Assembly (NCBI GenBank): GCA_037693485.1
Contig: CM075350.1
Coordinates: 121,332,001 to 121,396,000 of the forward strand
Direction: 5' to 3'
Length of the DNA: 64,000 nt
Source of the DNA: Kitagawia praeruptora
Lineage: Eukaryota > Streptophyta > Magnoliopsida > Apiales > Apiaceae
Shown: positions 22,801 through 34,100 of the stretch, piece by piece
Layout: every line of letters begins with the position of its first letter
How positions within the stretch are numbered: the first letter of the stretch is position 1
The notes under the pieces: generated by a model
Seen by the model: only the letters and a program-made list of their open reading frames with translations
Told to the model about the DNA's origin: nothing
Database searches by the model: none
Program-made: the position numbers and the translations under genes

Positions 22801-25800
22801 GTTTTCTTTACTAGCTTTTATGCTAAATTTGCATTACTAATCGTTTCTTCTAAACTTGATGTTATTTTTCTGTCTTAGATGGGGAAGTTAAAAAAACGTA
22901 TATTCCCAAAAGACATTACTATTAATATCGGCAAGGATGCCCCGATTCCGGAGCCCCCAATATCCGGGGAAAGGTTGAATTTTTTTTTTTTTTTTGTTTT
23001 ATATTTTTCTCACTTTTGTTGTAACTTCTTATAGTTCCTGTCCATAATATTTGTGTTTCAATTTTGTCTGCTGGTAGATGGAAAGAGATCAGGCATGACA
23101 ACACCGTTACTTGGTTGGCTTTTTGGAATGATCCAATCAATCCAAAGGAATTTAAATATGTGTTCTTAGCAGCTAGCAGTTCCTTGAAAGGACAAAGTGA
23201 CAAGGAAAAATATGAAAAATCAAGGAAGTTAAAGGTACTAGATGAAACCTCTTACGAGTTATGAGCATCATTTTCAGCACAATGACCTTATACTCAAACA
23301 TTTTCTACAGAAAAAAATAATAACTTCAAATTTATGTTGACATATATGTAACCCCAGGATTACATAGAAGGCATCAGAGCAGCTTACACTAAAAATTTTG
23401 CCAGTAAAGATAGCAAAAGGAGGCAAATAGCAGTAGCAACATATCTGATAGACAAATTAGCTTTGAGAGCAGGCAACGAGAAGGTATAAATGTGTAATAG
23501 ATACCTTCTCTTTGTATTTGAGCTGATTTTCTATCATTCTTTCTCAATATCATTTTTGGTTCACGAAAAGTGTCAGTACTTGCTAATCAGCACTGTATAG
23601 AAATATTGGCAAGGATCTGCTATATGGGAACACGCAGGGGGGGGGGGGGTCTATGTTACCCGGACTCGGCTGGAAGTGTCCAACATGGATACGTATCCAA
23701 GAGTCGGACTTGGCAATATTTTGAAAAAAAATACATGTTTTTCGATTAAAATTCATGTCGGAGTGTCCATACCCATGTCCGAGTGCCGAGTGTCCGACAC
23801 GGGTATTTGAGGCAAAATGAAGAGTCGGGGTAACATAGGGGGGGGGGTTATTTAATTTCCTTCCAGAAAACATGACAAGTGCAAACTATTACAGTATTAT
23901 ACGTATAATTGCCTTTACTTATTTCTTTGCAACTATTGCCATGTGAATTATAACCTCGTTATTTGACTTTTCCCTTAATCCTGTCTTGTGATTTACAGGA
24001 CGACGATGAGGCTGATACAGTTGGCTGTTGTACACTGAAAGTGGAAAATGTCGAAACAAAGCCACCCAATATTTTAAAGGTAAAAGATTTATGTTAATTG
24101 TCTTGTGGACTATGAATGAACATCATATGCTTTGCAGGTGAAGTCAGTTATTCGTTAAAAATGTGGAATTTCAATAATATGTAACAAACAGATATAGTTA
24201 CATATCTCTCTGTTTCAGTTTGATTTTCTCGGGAAAGATTCCATAAGATACCAGAATGAGGTAGAGGTTGAACCTCCAGTTTTCAGTGCTATTGAGCAGT
24301 TCCGAAGTGGTCAGTTGATTGCCTTCTTATTCAGTATCGTAGAACGTATTACATCTATAATATAGTCTAATGTGCGGAAGCTGACTAGCTGAGTACTCTA
24401 TTTATAACTATTTCCAGGAAAAGAAGGAGGGGATGATCTTTTTGACCAGCTCGATACTAATAAATTAAATACCCATTTAAAGGAGTTGATGCCTGGTCTT
24501 ACCGCAAAAGTTTTCCGTACATATAATGCATCCATAACGTTGGATGAGATGGTAAGATGCAAGCTTCTACCTACTGCTACAAGTTTGTAGCCTTTCTTTT
24601 ATAATTTGTAGACAGTGTACTTGCAGTGATGTCCATTTATCTTCCAATGTCTTATCCAGAATATCTGATACCCAATATCCACCACTTACGCTTATAGGTC
24701 TATGTTGCATCAGACCGAACCACCACAAGCAATGCTCTTGCACTTTTTCCTCTATGCGAGCTGCCCCACCTTCGCCCTTAATCTTTTTCCCTCTCTATCT
24801 CTTTTACCACACATCCAGCGAAGAGCTCACAGTTATGCTATATTCATTTCTAGACTTGACTAATGTTAGGAGCCCAACATTCCGTCCCATAAAGTAGTAT
24901 CAGCCATTCAGCCTAGTAGCAATCCTGTAAAACTTCCGTTTTGATCTCCATTTCAATCAACACGCCTTAATTCTTCAGTTGACGTCACTATCTATATCTG
25001 CATCTTAGGTACCTAAACTGGCTGCTCACTGAGATCTGCACACCACAGGTGTAACGCCACTAGAGTTGAGAGTCCTAATGCAGATTTGCATTACATATAC
25101 GCTGTATTGGATCAATTTAGTTGAACTTATGTACATTGCTTTGAATACGTTGAGACCCTAGCATTATTTATTCTCGAGTTTTGTTTGGTTTCATTACAGC
25201 TAAGTAGGGAAACTAAGGGTGGAGATGTTGCTGCGAAGGTTGTAGTTTACCAACATGCAAATAAAGAGGTAATTATTAGGTTCCTGTTAAGCTGAGAAAT
25301 TGGTGGTGGTTAGTTTCCATTAACAAATAATATTTGAAGATCAAACAACTTCAAATTTTCTCGTGCAGGTAGCCATTATTTGCAATCATCAGCGTACTGT
25401 TTCAAAGTCCCACAGTGCACAAATGTTGAGATTGGATGAGAAGATAAACGAACTTAAGGTACTGATATTTGTATGTTTTTGCTACGCCGTGCATATGGTG
25501 CCCTATTTGGACAGTCCTATTAAAATTTGGGTATTTTAATTTATATGGTTATGTCTAGTTCACGTATTCATGCACATACAATATTAGGGTAAAATTTTTA
25601 TTTTCTGATGGTGATAAATTAAACATCAGTCAAGCTGGACAAAAAGAACTATAGCCAGAACTAGAATTCAGATCAGTTAAAACAGGGTTATCTATCAGCC
25701 ATTTGTGCTTTTAATATAGAAAAAAGACTACTCTGCTTGATACAAAAATGTAATGATAAGATTGTTTTTTAAAGGGTTATAAGTGTTAGTTTTGTACCTC

Positions 25801-27203
25801 TAAATTCTCGTATATCTTTTTTGTTTTCTCTTTACGTGCCAAGGATCCGGGGACAGTTTCAGCTTTGCTTTGGGTTATATAAGGGTTCTATGTGAAAGTT
25901 ACTCCCTCCGTCCCATTGAGTTTTATCGTTTGCTTTTAACACGGAGACCAAGAATTAAGATTAAAATAAGTGAAGTAGTGGGTGTAATAGTAATTTTATT
26001 GTTAAAATAAGTGAAGTAGTGACTAGTGAGTGTAATGTAAAGTATTGAAAAAGTGGAGGGAAGTAGTGGATGTAATAATGTATTTTATTGTTAAAATTTA
26101 CTATTTTTGGAATGTAAAGAAATTGGTGGGACGTCCCAAAAAGGAAAGTGTAAATAAATGGATGGGACGGAGGGAGTATAAAACTCTGTTTGGTTGGATA
26201 GAACTGAGTGGGAAGGAACGGAATTCAAAATTGCGAAAGGAACAATGTTGGAAAAGTGAGAGTGCAAATTCGTGGGATTTGGCTCTAGTTTGAATTTGCA
26301 AGAATGGAATGGGAAAGAATGAATATTTACCCCCTAAATAATACAAAGTTTCATTTCGTTCTCAGCTAATTTCGTTCAGTCCAACCAACCAAACAGAGCA
26401 TAAGGATCTTCAGTCTTCGTCTATGTCTGCATATGTGCTGTTGGACATGCTTGTACAGCGTGTTCTAATAGAGTATAAATTCTTTTGTATGCAGCTTGTA
26501 GAATGCTTGTCTAGTAACCAGTTTATTGCAGTCTTGTTATTTGAAATCTACTTTCCTGTTTGTAGGGTCTCTTAGAAGAGCTAGAAGAAGATTTGAAAAG
26601 GGTGAATAAAGGAAAGCCCCCGCTAAAGAACTCTGATGGAAAGCCGAAGAGGAACTTGAACCCTGAAGCGTAACAGCACCACTTCCTTTTTGAAAATATA
26701 TTGCATTTTTACTTTTCTCTACATTTTAAAACCTTTTGTCCTTTTCGTTTTTCTCAGAAGTTATACGCTAACCTTTTAATGCTCAATATGCAGGTTAGAA
26801 AGGAAAATTGCTCAAACTAATACAAAAATTGAGAAAATGGAGCGGGACAAGGAGACCAAGGAGGATCTGAAAACTGTTGCACTCGGCACATCAAAGATTA
26901 ATTACCTTGATCCTAGGATTACAGTCGCATGGTGCAAGCGGCATGACCTTCCTATAGAGAAGGTCGGTAAACTTTTATTAAAATACTATTAGATTGTAAT
27001 GCGGCTTTTACTATTTTTCTCAAGTACCCAAGTTGCACGGTTTTTTACATAGGGCTATCAAATAGAGTTTTTAAACCTTACTATATTCAAGTTTGTTAAA
27101 GGTATAGTTTACCTTACGTCCAATGTTACTGCAGATATTCAACAAGTCTCTTCTGGCCAAATTTGCTTGGGCTATGGATGTAGATCCCAAATTCAGATTC
27201 TGA
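19833..27203 (+). CDS. TOP1: DNA topoisomerase I (type IB), 15 coding exons, 866 aa
   Basis: Relaxes supercoiled nuclear DNA by nicking one strand through a 3'-phosphotyrosine link. Coding exons: 19833-20912, 21118-21312, 21845-21925, 22664-22723, 22879-22973, 23078-23234, 23358-23483, 23999-24079, 24219-24309, 24418-24551, 25200-25268, 25369-25458, 26566-26669, 26794-26962, 27135-27203; all junctions are GT..AG and in phase. The first 330 or so residues are charged and Ser/Lys-rich, with plant-type SEDDKPL repeats. The core follows (KWTTLVHNGVIFPP, YIEWH-like YEWH, FRGRGEHPKMG, RAGNEKDDDEADTVGCC, FDFLGKDSI, NHQR), then a coiled linker and the C-terminal domain. The catalytic Tyr is in SKINYLDPR (codon 26903-26905, residue 825, 41 from the end, as expected for the family). 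The protein ends AWAMDVDPKFRF. The first exon can be read past its donor to a stop at 20946-20948, but family alignment supports splicing. Confidence 0.96.
23651..23838. mobile_element. Small MITE in a topoisomerase I intron, set in poly-G
   Basis: Terminal inverted repeats CTATGTTACCCGGACTC and GAGTCGGGGTAACATAG enclose about 188 bp with GTCCGAGTG/CACTCGG-type inner motifs. It lies in the intron between 23483 and 23999. Runs of 13 G (left) and 10 G (right) flank it, so any target duplication is hidden in a G tract. The terminus resembles a MITE known from several eudicots. Confidence 0.6.
24650..25060 (-). mobile_element. L1-type LINE fragment in a topoisomerase I intron
   Basis: On the minus strand, 24703-24788 reads RIEEKVQEHCLWWFGLMQHRP, close to the RIxEKxxxxxLRWFGHVxxRP signature after the reverse transcriptase domain of plant LINEs. 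Nothing else of the element is clear and the borders are approximate. It is a decayed relic in the intron 24552-25199. Confidence 0.5.
25902..26176. mobile_element. Stowaway MITE (family A)
   Basis: CTCCCTCCGTCCC at the left and GGGACGGAGGGAG at the right form terminal inverted repeats flanked by TA target duplications. The inside contains repeats of TTAAAATAAGTGAAGTAGTG. Stowaway MITEs are moved by Tc1/mariner transposases. It lies in the 1.1-kb intron between coding exons 12 and 13 of topoisomerase I. Confidence 0.85.
26184..26398. mobile_element. Small TIR element adjoining the Stowaway copy
   Basis: CTCTGTTTGGTTGGAT at the left and CCAACCAACCAAACAGAG at the right form inverted ends about 215 bp apart, a few bases after the Stowaway element and within the same intron. 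The target duplication is not clear, so I do not assign a superfamily. Confidence 0.6.
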
Positions 27204-27674
27204 GAGTTTGTTAACCAAAAAGCTTCCTCCTATTCCCATAACCTCAAGCCGGCTGTATGTTAGATTTTTGTGTCCAGCTGAAAATTCATGTTCTGCCCAG
27301 CAGTCGAGCTTCTTAAGCAAATCATGGTTTATAGATAGGGTTTTTGTCCTCTGATATATTAATTTTCCTCCAAGTTTAACAAAGAAATGGCAAGAAACTG
27401 CCACAACGAATTGTATGATAGGTCTTTGCTGGTAACTTAGAGAGAGTTCCTTTTATATCAATCTTGTTTTCTGTCAAGATAATCGCCTTCTTTTATCGGT
27501 CTTAAGTTGAGTTGCTATATAAGATCTCAAGGTTGAGCGTTACAGTTAAAAAAAATCGTGTACCAATCTTTCGAAAAAAATCTTTTACTTTTTCCTAGAA
27601 AAAGCAAGGTGCGATTCACTTTATTTGTAGAGAAAGCTAATGAAAGAAAAATCTATTTCATAATTTATTTGATA
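27204..27674 (+). other. 3' UTR and downstream of topoisomerase I
   Basis: AT-rich sequence after the TGA stop. It should hold the 3' UTR, but the poly(A) site cannot be placed with confidence. An antisense frame (27126-27404) has no recognisable domain. The next Helitron begins at 27675. Confidence 0.5.
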
Positions 27675-29182
27675 CTAGATGGTAACCCTTCGCACGGTTC
27701 GGGGATTTTTGTTAATTAATTATTAATTTTTTATTTTATTAAATATTTATAAAATTATAAAAAGAACTATGTTATTTGCATAAAAAATTTATGCGATTAA
27801 CAAACTATAAACTCAGATTGTTTAATAGAAGTGCATGAAAACACGTTTCGGTTATTTTTATTGAAAAATATTTAGAATAATTGATCGTAATCTTTTTCTA
27901 TTCTAAGTTATAATAAAAAAAGAAAAAATGCCCAAAATACCCAATTTTTCTCTACCCACTGTCCAAAATGCCCAGATGCGGAAACACCGATCGAATTGCC
28001 CATGGGATGCGCCGTTAGGTGTGGCGCATCCGCCGTACTGTTCACGCCAGAAAAAACTTCCTCACCAGCTTCTCTCGTCGCCGGCGATTCGGACGATTCC
28101 GATCATCACTTTCGATCTCTCTCTTCAAGTAGTCTACCAGCCACCAAATGACTGGCAGAACGTCGCCTTCCTCATCTCCATATCTGGTTCTCTCCTCTGG
28201 CCCTACAGGGGCGTGAACGAGCTCGACGAAAAAGTAAATCGGAAAACTATGGTTGAATTAGGTGTTTCTAATCCCGCAAACTAAATGTAATAAAATTGTT
28301 ATGAATGTGTAGAGAATCGAATTTCGATTCTGTTGGTATATAGAACGTAATTGGTAAGTCTGTGGTTTGGATGAACGAAGAGAAGTAATTTAGACGCCGG
28401 AATCATCATTCTTCGGAGCTCTGGAGACGATGAAGCTGACGTCAGATACGCATTCTGAAAATGCGTATCTCCTAAAACGCATTTTCCAGATGTGTATCTG
28501 ACGCCAGCTACGCCGTTTATAACAGCGTATCTTCTTATTTCCGTTGCTTCTACAGGCGTATCCCTCGAATACGTTAGTAGTATAGGCGTGACCTAAGTTA
28601 CGCCAGTTGGTGTGGCGTATTTGCTGGGCATTTCGGGCAGCCCTCTCGTGTGGTGGGTATTTTGGTTATGAATGATTAAAAAGTGGGTATTTAGGGCACT
28701 CACCCATAAAAAAAATTGCTAATACAATATAAGAATTATAATAATAATAAGATTTCAATTTTATTATGTTTTTTAAAAAGTAACATATAATCGCAGGGAA
28801 GATTGTTCGAGAGTAGTGTATAGAAACATATTCTAGTTATTCTCCCTGAAAAATCTTTTGGGGAATTGATCGTATTATTTTTTGATTCTAAATTATGATA
28901 AAAAAAATTGTATAATAATTATAATAGGATTTTAATTTTATTATTTTCTTTAGAAAATAACATAGAATTATATGGGAAATATGATTCTAAGGATGAAACT
29001 ATTTTTTTTTTATTTGAAGTTGTAATAAAAAAAAATATAATTATAGTATAATTTCTATTTTATTAAAAAAAACAACATAGAATTATAATAGAAATAGAAT
29101 TGTAGAAGTGAAATTAAAATATAGTGTGAACCGAAAGTAGTATCGTTAAAGGGCTATTTCGTTTATTAATAAAGGTTAGTGA
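27675..29182 (-). mobile_element. Non-autonomous Helitron, minus orientation
   Basis: Read on the minus strand it starts TCACTAACCTTTATTAATAA and ends ACCATCTAG, with A before and T after, as Helitrons require (5' TC, 3' CTRR, A/T target). The 3' hairpin is weak. The inside is AT-rich with repeats like AATTATAATAATAATA. A CpG-rich element (about 27926-28710) is embedded in it. No Rep/helicase is encoded. The end sequences match those of the element at 37019-38571. Confidence 0.6.
27926..28710. mobile_element. CpG-rich element nested in the Helitron, with gene-like segment
   Basis: Left end ATGCCCAAAATACCCAATTTT and right end, inverted, TGCCCTAAATACCCACTTTTT look like terminal repeats; inner GGGCATTT/AAATGCCC copies support them. 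Inside are repeated GGCGTATC and ACGCATTTTC motifs. A segment (about 28050-28234) reads VVYQPPNDWQNVAFLISISG and ends GACGAAAAAG/GTAAAT-like, resembling a captured exon edge. The source gene is not recognised and the frame is probably not functional. Confidence 0.5.
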
Positions 29183-29373
29183 TTCATGAATTAGCTAATT
29201 TCATTGAAAATGTTCTTTGAATATAAAAATCATCCCCCCTCTTCATCCGAAATATGGGAGTAACAATTATTGAATCAAAAGATTTTATTAGAATAATATT
29301 ATTTTTATCCTCCTCAAAATTTCAAAAAAAGTTAGCTTCCAAAAATCACTTGCAATAATACTCCTACAAAGTA

Positions 29374-29697
29374 CTCTCTCCGTCCCAATGGATTCTTTAC
29401 ACTTACTATTTTGGGCCGTTCCATTCATTTCTTTACATTCCCAAAATAGTAAGTTTTAACACTATTACACCCACTACTTCACTTATTTTAACAATACTTT
29501 ACACTATTACACCCACTACTTCACTTATTTTAACAATAAAATCACTATTACACCCACTACTTCACTTATTTTAACAATAAAATCACTATTATATCCACTA
29601 CTTCATTTATTTTAACAATATTACACCCACTTTATACCCACTTGTCTTGTCCTCCGTGCCCACCAGGAACGTAAAGATCCCAGTGGGACCGAGGGAG
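29374..29697. mobile_element. Stowaway MITE (family A), 324 bp
   Basis: Ends CTCTCTCCGTCCC and GGGACCGAGGGAG with TA on both sides. The inside holds four tandem copies of ACTATTACACCCACTACTTCACTTATTTTAACAAT-like sequence, given here in part only. It is the reverse orientation of the family seen at 25902 and 40367. Confidence 0.82.
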
Positions 29698-29701
29698 TAC
29701 A

Positions 29702-30479
29702 AAAAAGGCCCACCAAAACGTCATTATTGCATAGATCAGGGGTGACCGGAGGCCCCTTTTCTTGTTCAGTTTTTTATATCTTTCAATAATCATCATCTTT
29801 CTGAGAGGATTGTGAGTTTTTGGCTTGGTTACCCATTAATTGGGTTTATATGTCTCTCCTTGTGAGAGTTTGTTTGTCTCTCCTTGTGAGAGTTTGTTTG
29901 ATTTGTTTGGTTTGTGTTATGATCTATAACAGATCAGATCTGCTAATAATGATTTTGATGATGTTTTGGGGGATCTGGAAAGTTCGCATCGATGCTGGGA
30001 AGCTGATGATTATTGCAAAAGCTCACCACTCACAACCAAAGATTGTTCATCATCTATTGAGGGTTTTTACTTTCGGCATGTCTATAGCTGTTAACCGGCA
30101 TGTAGATAGCTGGGGTATTACCCATCCTTGGGAGGTTCCTATTTTCGGCATGTCTATAGCTGGTATCCGGCATGTAGATAGCTGGAGTGGAATTCCAACT
30201 GAGGCTTCTGAACACTGGGGTATCAACGGATCTTACGTGACGTGGTCAATTGTAATAACGCTGCTATCAGGGATGTTGGCACAGTTTGGATCATTTCGGA
30301 TGTCTTTGAATTCATTTTTAGATTCAAGAACTTTTAAGTTCAATTTGTTAAACGATGAGAAAACAATTTATTTGTTTTTCAACCTCGTCGTATCGACAGT
30401 CGGGGGTTTGTCCCACTGTTTTATGTTGTATTGGTTTGATTTATGAATATATCCTCCTGCATTTCGTCAAAAAAAAAAA
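29702..30479 (+). mobile_element. Poly(A)-ending retrosequence (LINE/SINE-like)
   Basis: The block ends CCTGCATTTCGTC followed by 11 A, the kind of 3' end left by LINE-driven retroposition. It contains two tandem copies of TCTCCTTGTGAGAGTTTGTT (about 29856-29900) and a longer internal duplication sharing TTTTCGGCATGTCTATAGCT (30070 and 30142). A 208-codon frame at 29820-30446 spans it but has no known domain and is probably accidental. The 5' border is uncertain. Confidence 0.4.
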
Positions 30480-31197
30480 GTTAAGATTCCTAATTTTCTA
30501 ACTTATTTTTAAAATTTATTTAATCTTAAACATACATTAAATATTTATATAAAAAAATTATCAAAATATAAAATTTTTACCCAAAAATAAGTTCATAAAT
30601 CCTTAAAAAAACGGAGCCACTAGATAGCGAAGAAAAGAATGAAAAAAATCAAAGTACAAAACACAAATATCATGTTTTTATGCTTGCTTCCAAAGGGCAG
30701 GGCGGACTCTTCATTAATATTAAAGTCAACAATCCGGATTTACTCATACACATTATACGCTTATACATTATTCATATACTGGATATACTTACATACATGT
30801 ACGTTATTACACGACTACAAACAAGTTTTAGATCGAACCTCAGATTCATCAACACAAAACCTTAACAAACCAGTTCTTACTTATTTACTTTTGTTCATGG
30901 CGCGTATTTGAATATATAAATATATATTAATAAATACATATATCTGTACAATATTCCTTGTTTGAAAACAACGTTTGATCTTCTTCTTTCTCATTTATAT
31001 TTTCATTTCTTCATTTTTAGTATATTCTTGCGCACCTAATTAGTTATAATAATAATAATTAATAATAGTACAAGTACAGATATTGAGTAATCTACACTGT
31101 AATATATAAATTTTATTTCGAGATTTGAGATGTTCAACTCCATGCTGTGTTAGATCCAACATTTTTACTCAGATTCAAGCTTCTTTTTCCCCATCAA
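30480..31197 (+). promoter_or_regulatory. Upstream region of the MFS transporter gene
   Basis: AT-rich and without coding features. TATATAAATATATATTAATA near 30913 is a TATA-like tract, and the sequence before the ATG at 31198 (CTTCTTTTTCCCCATCAA) is a plausible leader. The transcription start is not determinable. Confidence 0.4.
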
Positions 31198-34100
31198 ATG
31201 GCTATCATCAAGTAAGCTTTTTTTTTTTTTTTTTTTTGTTCTTCCATGTATTGAATCATTTCTGCTGTATTTAATTATGAATTGTATGTATTTAATTATA
31301 TTATTTTAGGGTTTATGGACATTTGATTTTGTTGCAATGTATGTACTGATGTATTTAATTTTTGATAAATCTTTGTTGCCCCCACTTTACTATTAATTAG
31401 TAGCTGAGTAAATGTACTGATGTATTTGATTTTTGATAAATCTTAATGTTTGAATAGGAAAGAGCCTCATTTTTTGGAATTAGGAGACATGAATAGAAAT
31501 TTTAGAAGATTAATGAACTGTTCTGTATTGTTTGGTTTCGTATGTGTTCTAGATAACCTTAAGTATAGATCTAGTGCTCTGTTTATTTCAATTTATGGAA
31601 TCAAAATTTGGAAGAAATAGTGAGTTATCTGGTTATGTAGGACTTTGAGATTGTGTCAAGAAATTAGTTATGCTGTTCTGTTAGGGGTCTCATGATGATG
31701 TTCGAATTAAAGCTCTTGCCATGTATGAATAGGAATGCTTTTCTCTTTTCCCGGATGAGCAAGAATAGAACTTATAATCTGCAATCAACAGAAGGAATGC
31801 TTATTTCTCACTACTTTTTCAAAGGGAAAAATATCAAAATCCTCATTTTCTAGTTTAAAATGTATCAATATGATCATGAAAGTAAATTTTGACTCACTTA
31901 AGTCACTAACTAATTAAAAACGTACATGTCGTCAAAGTCAAAGCCATCTTTTCCGTTAATGTTTAATACAATATAACCACATGCTTGTAAGACCGATGCT
32001 TGTAGAACTGTAGATCCTCGGATAATCTTCTCAACTCTTCAGATAATGTTTTCAACTCTGCCTCCAAATCATGTATACGGGATTCTGCTTGCTTTGCACG
32101 TTCATCAGTTTCATTTCCAAAATCCATCACTCCAAAACTCGCTCCAGAGTTGTGGACATGCATACAATGATACAAGCATATAGATTCATAAAAGCACTGA
32201 ACTTTGAACTACAGCTACTAAGCTGATTTTATATTGGTCCGTATGAAAGTCATCAACTTCAAATTTAATTATTAAATTAATATATATCAATTTTCTTTGC
32301 TCATGTTAATGCTCGACTAAAACGGACACTCAGTATGTAGATTATATCCTCTTTACACATACCAAATGAAAAAAGAAAAAATTGATGTGCAAGCTATATA
32401 AGTTTAGGAAGACACTAAAAAGATATACACCTTTTTAGTTTCCCGCTGCAACGTCAAAACCTGAAGCGAAGTTTTAATCTGTAGGAAACAAAGACAGGGA
32501 AATGGCATAAACAATATTATGGTCATGACAAAGGTTCGTATGACATAGATGATGTGTAACGTTGAAAAAATAATACTGATTGAAAACTGTATCATATGTT
32601 TTTAGCACTTTGAATCTGTTGTAGTTAGTGACGTTGACTGTTAAAGCAAGTATTGACTTTGACGGCGTGTACGTTTTTAATTAATTAGTGACTTAAGTGA
32701 GTCAAAATTTACTTTCATGATGATATTGATTAGAGCTGGCAATTCGTTTCGTGTCGTGTACTTTCGTGTTTCGTGTACCAAGAGACCAAAACGAAATAAA
32801 TTCGTGTACTCAAATTCTAAAACGAACACGAAACGAAATATTTCGTGTAAACACGAAACGAAACGAAAAGTACACGAAATGTTTCCGTTTACACGAAAAT
32901 GAAACGAAAAACGTGTACTTTCGTGTACTTTCCGTGTACTTTTCGTGTATTTTCTATTTATTTTGTAAAAATGTTAAATATCTAATATTTATTTATAATA
33001 TATATTTATATAATTTAAAATATTTATTTAAATATTTATTTATTTTGTGTATTTTCGTTTCGTGTCGTGTACCCAAGGGTAAACCCAAAACCGACACTAA
33101 ATTCATCCGTGTAATTTCGTGTTCGTGTACTTTCGTGTTCGTGTACCGCAAAGGTCAACCTAAACCCGTAATTTTCGTGTCATTTTCGTGTCGTGTTTTC
33201 GTGTACGAAATTGCCGGCTCTAATATTGATACATTTTAAACTAGAAAATGAGGACTTTGATATTTGTCCCCTTTTTCAAATATTCTTAGAGCTATCTGTC
33301 AACAAACCTATTGAACTTTTCTCGATTTTGCACAATAACCATGATGATTTTTTTGTCACCATTTTAACCATCTACCTTTCTAAAATTATGCAAAAAATAC
33401 ATTACTGCACTAATCAGAGTTACAATTTGGTGACGTTGCAAACTAATCATGGTTAATGTCCTAATCATGTGTTCATGTGGCACAATGAATAGTGACTTTC
33501 TTTTAATTTGCCAAAATTACCATTATACAATTGATTAATGCTAAAATAACCATTAATTCAATATTTTTTAAGATCTTTAAAAATTTCAATTTGAATTTTA
33601 AATTCAATTTGGATTTTGAAAAATTCTTTATAATATGATGGTATTTAATATTGATTTCAAAAAAAAATTTGAAATCCGGGGGTAGTCATTTCATATTTTA
33701 AAAATTTCGTTAAAATATGTTGGTATTCAATTTAAATTTTACAAAATACATTAAAATTTGGTGCTATCCAACAATTCATTGATATTTTGTATTTGATAAA
33801 ATGGTGGATTTTGATGAATTTGTTAGTGTATTTTTTATCATTGAAATATAGCTAAAATTCATGAGATTTCATAGGATTTGTGGGAAACTCCGTTAAGAAC
33901 AACAAGATTCTACGATATTTTTTATCAACTCTGCTAGAACCATGTAGAATTAAAATGAATAACAATACTTTAAAATTTTATAGATTTTTAATAAGCCATT
34001 AAAATCTAAATTGAATCCACCCCCTTAGTGTTTAATAGATATTTTAGTTAAAAAAAATTTAATTAATTATTAATGGTAATTTTAGCATTAATCAGTTGTA

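Noticed and set aside
29820..30446. 208-codon frame as a host protein
   Set aside because: No recognisable domain, internal nucleotide duplications, and a poly(A)-ending retrosequence context make an accidental frame more likely.
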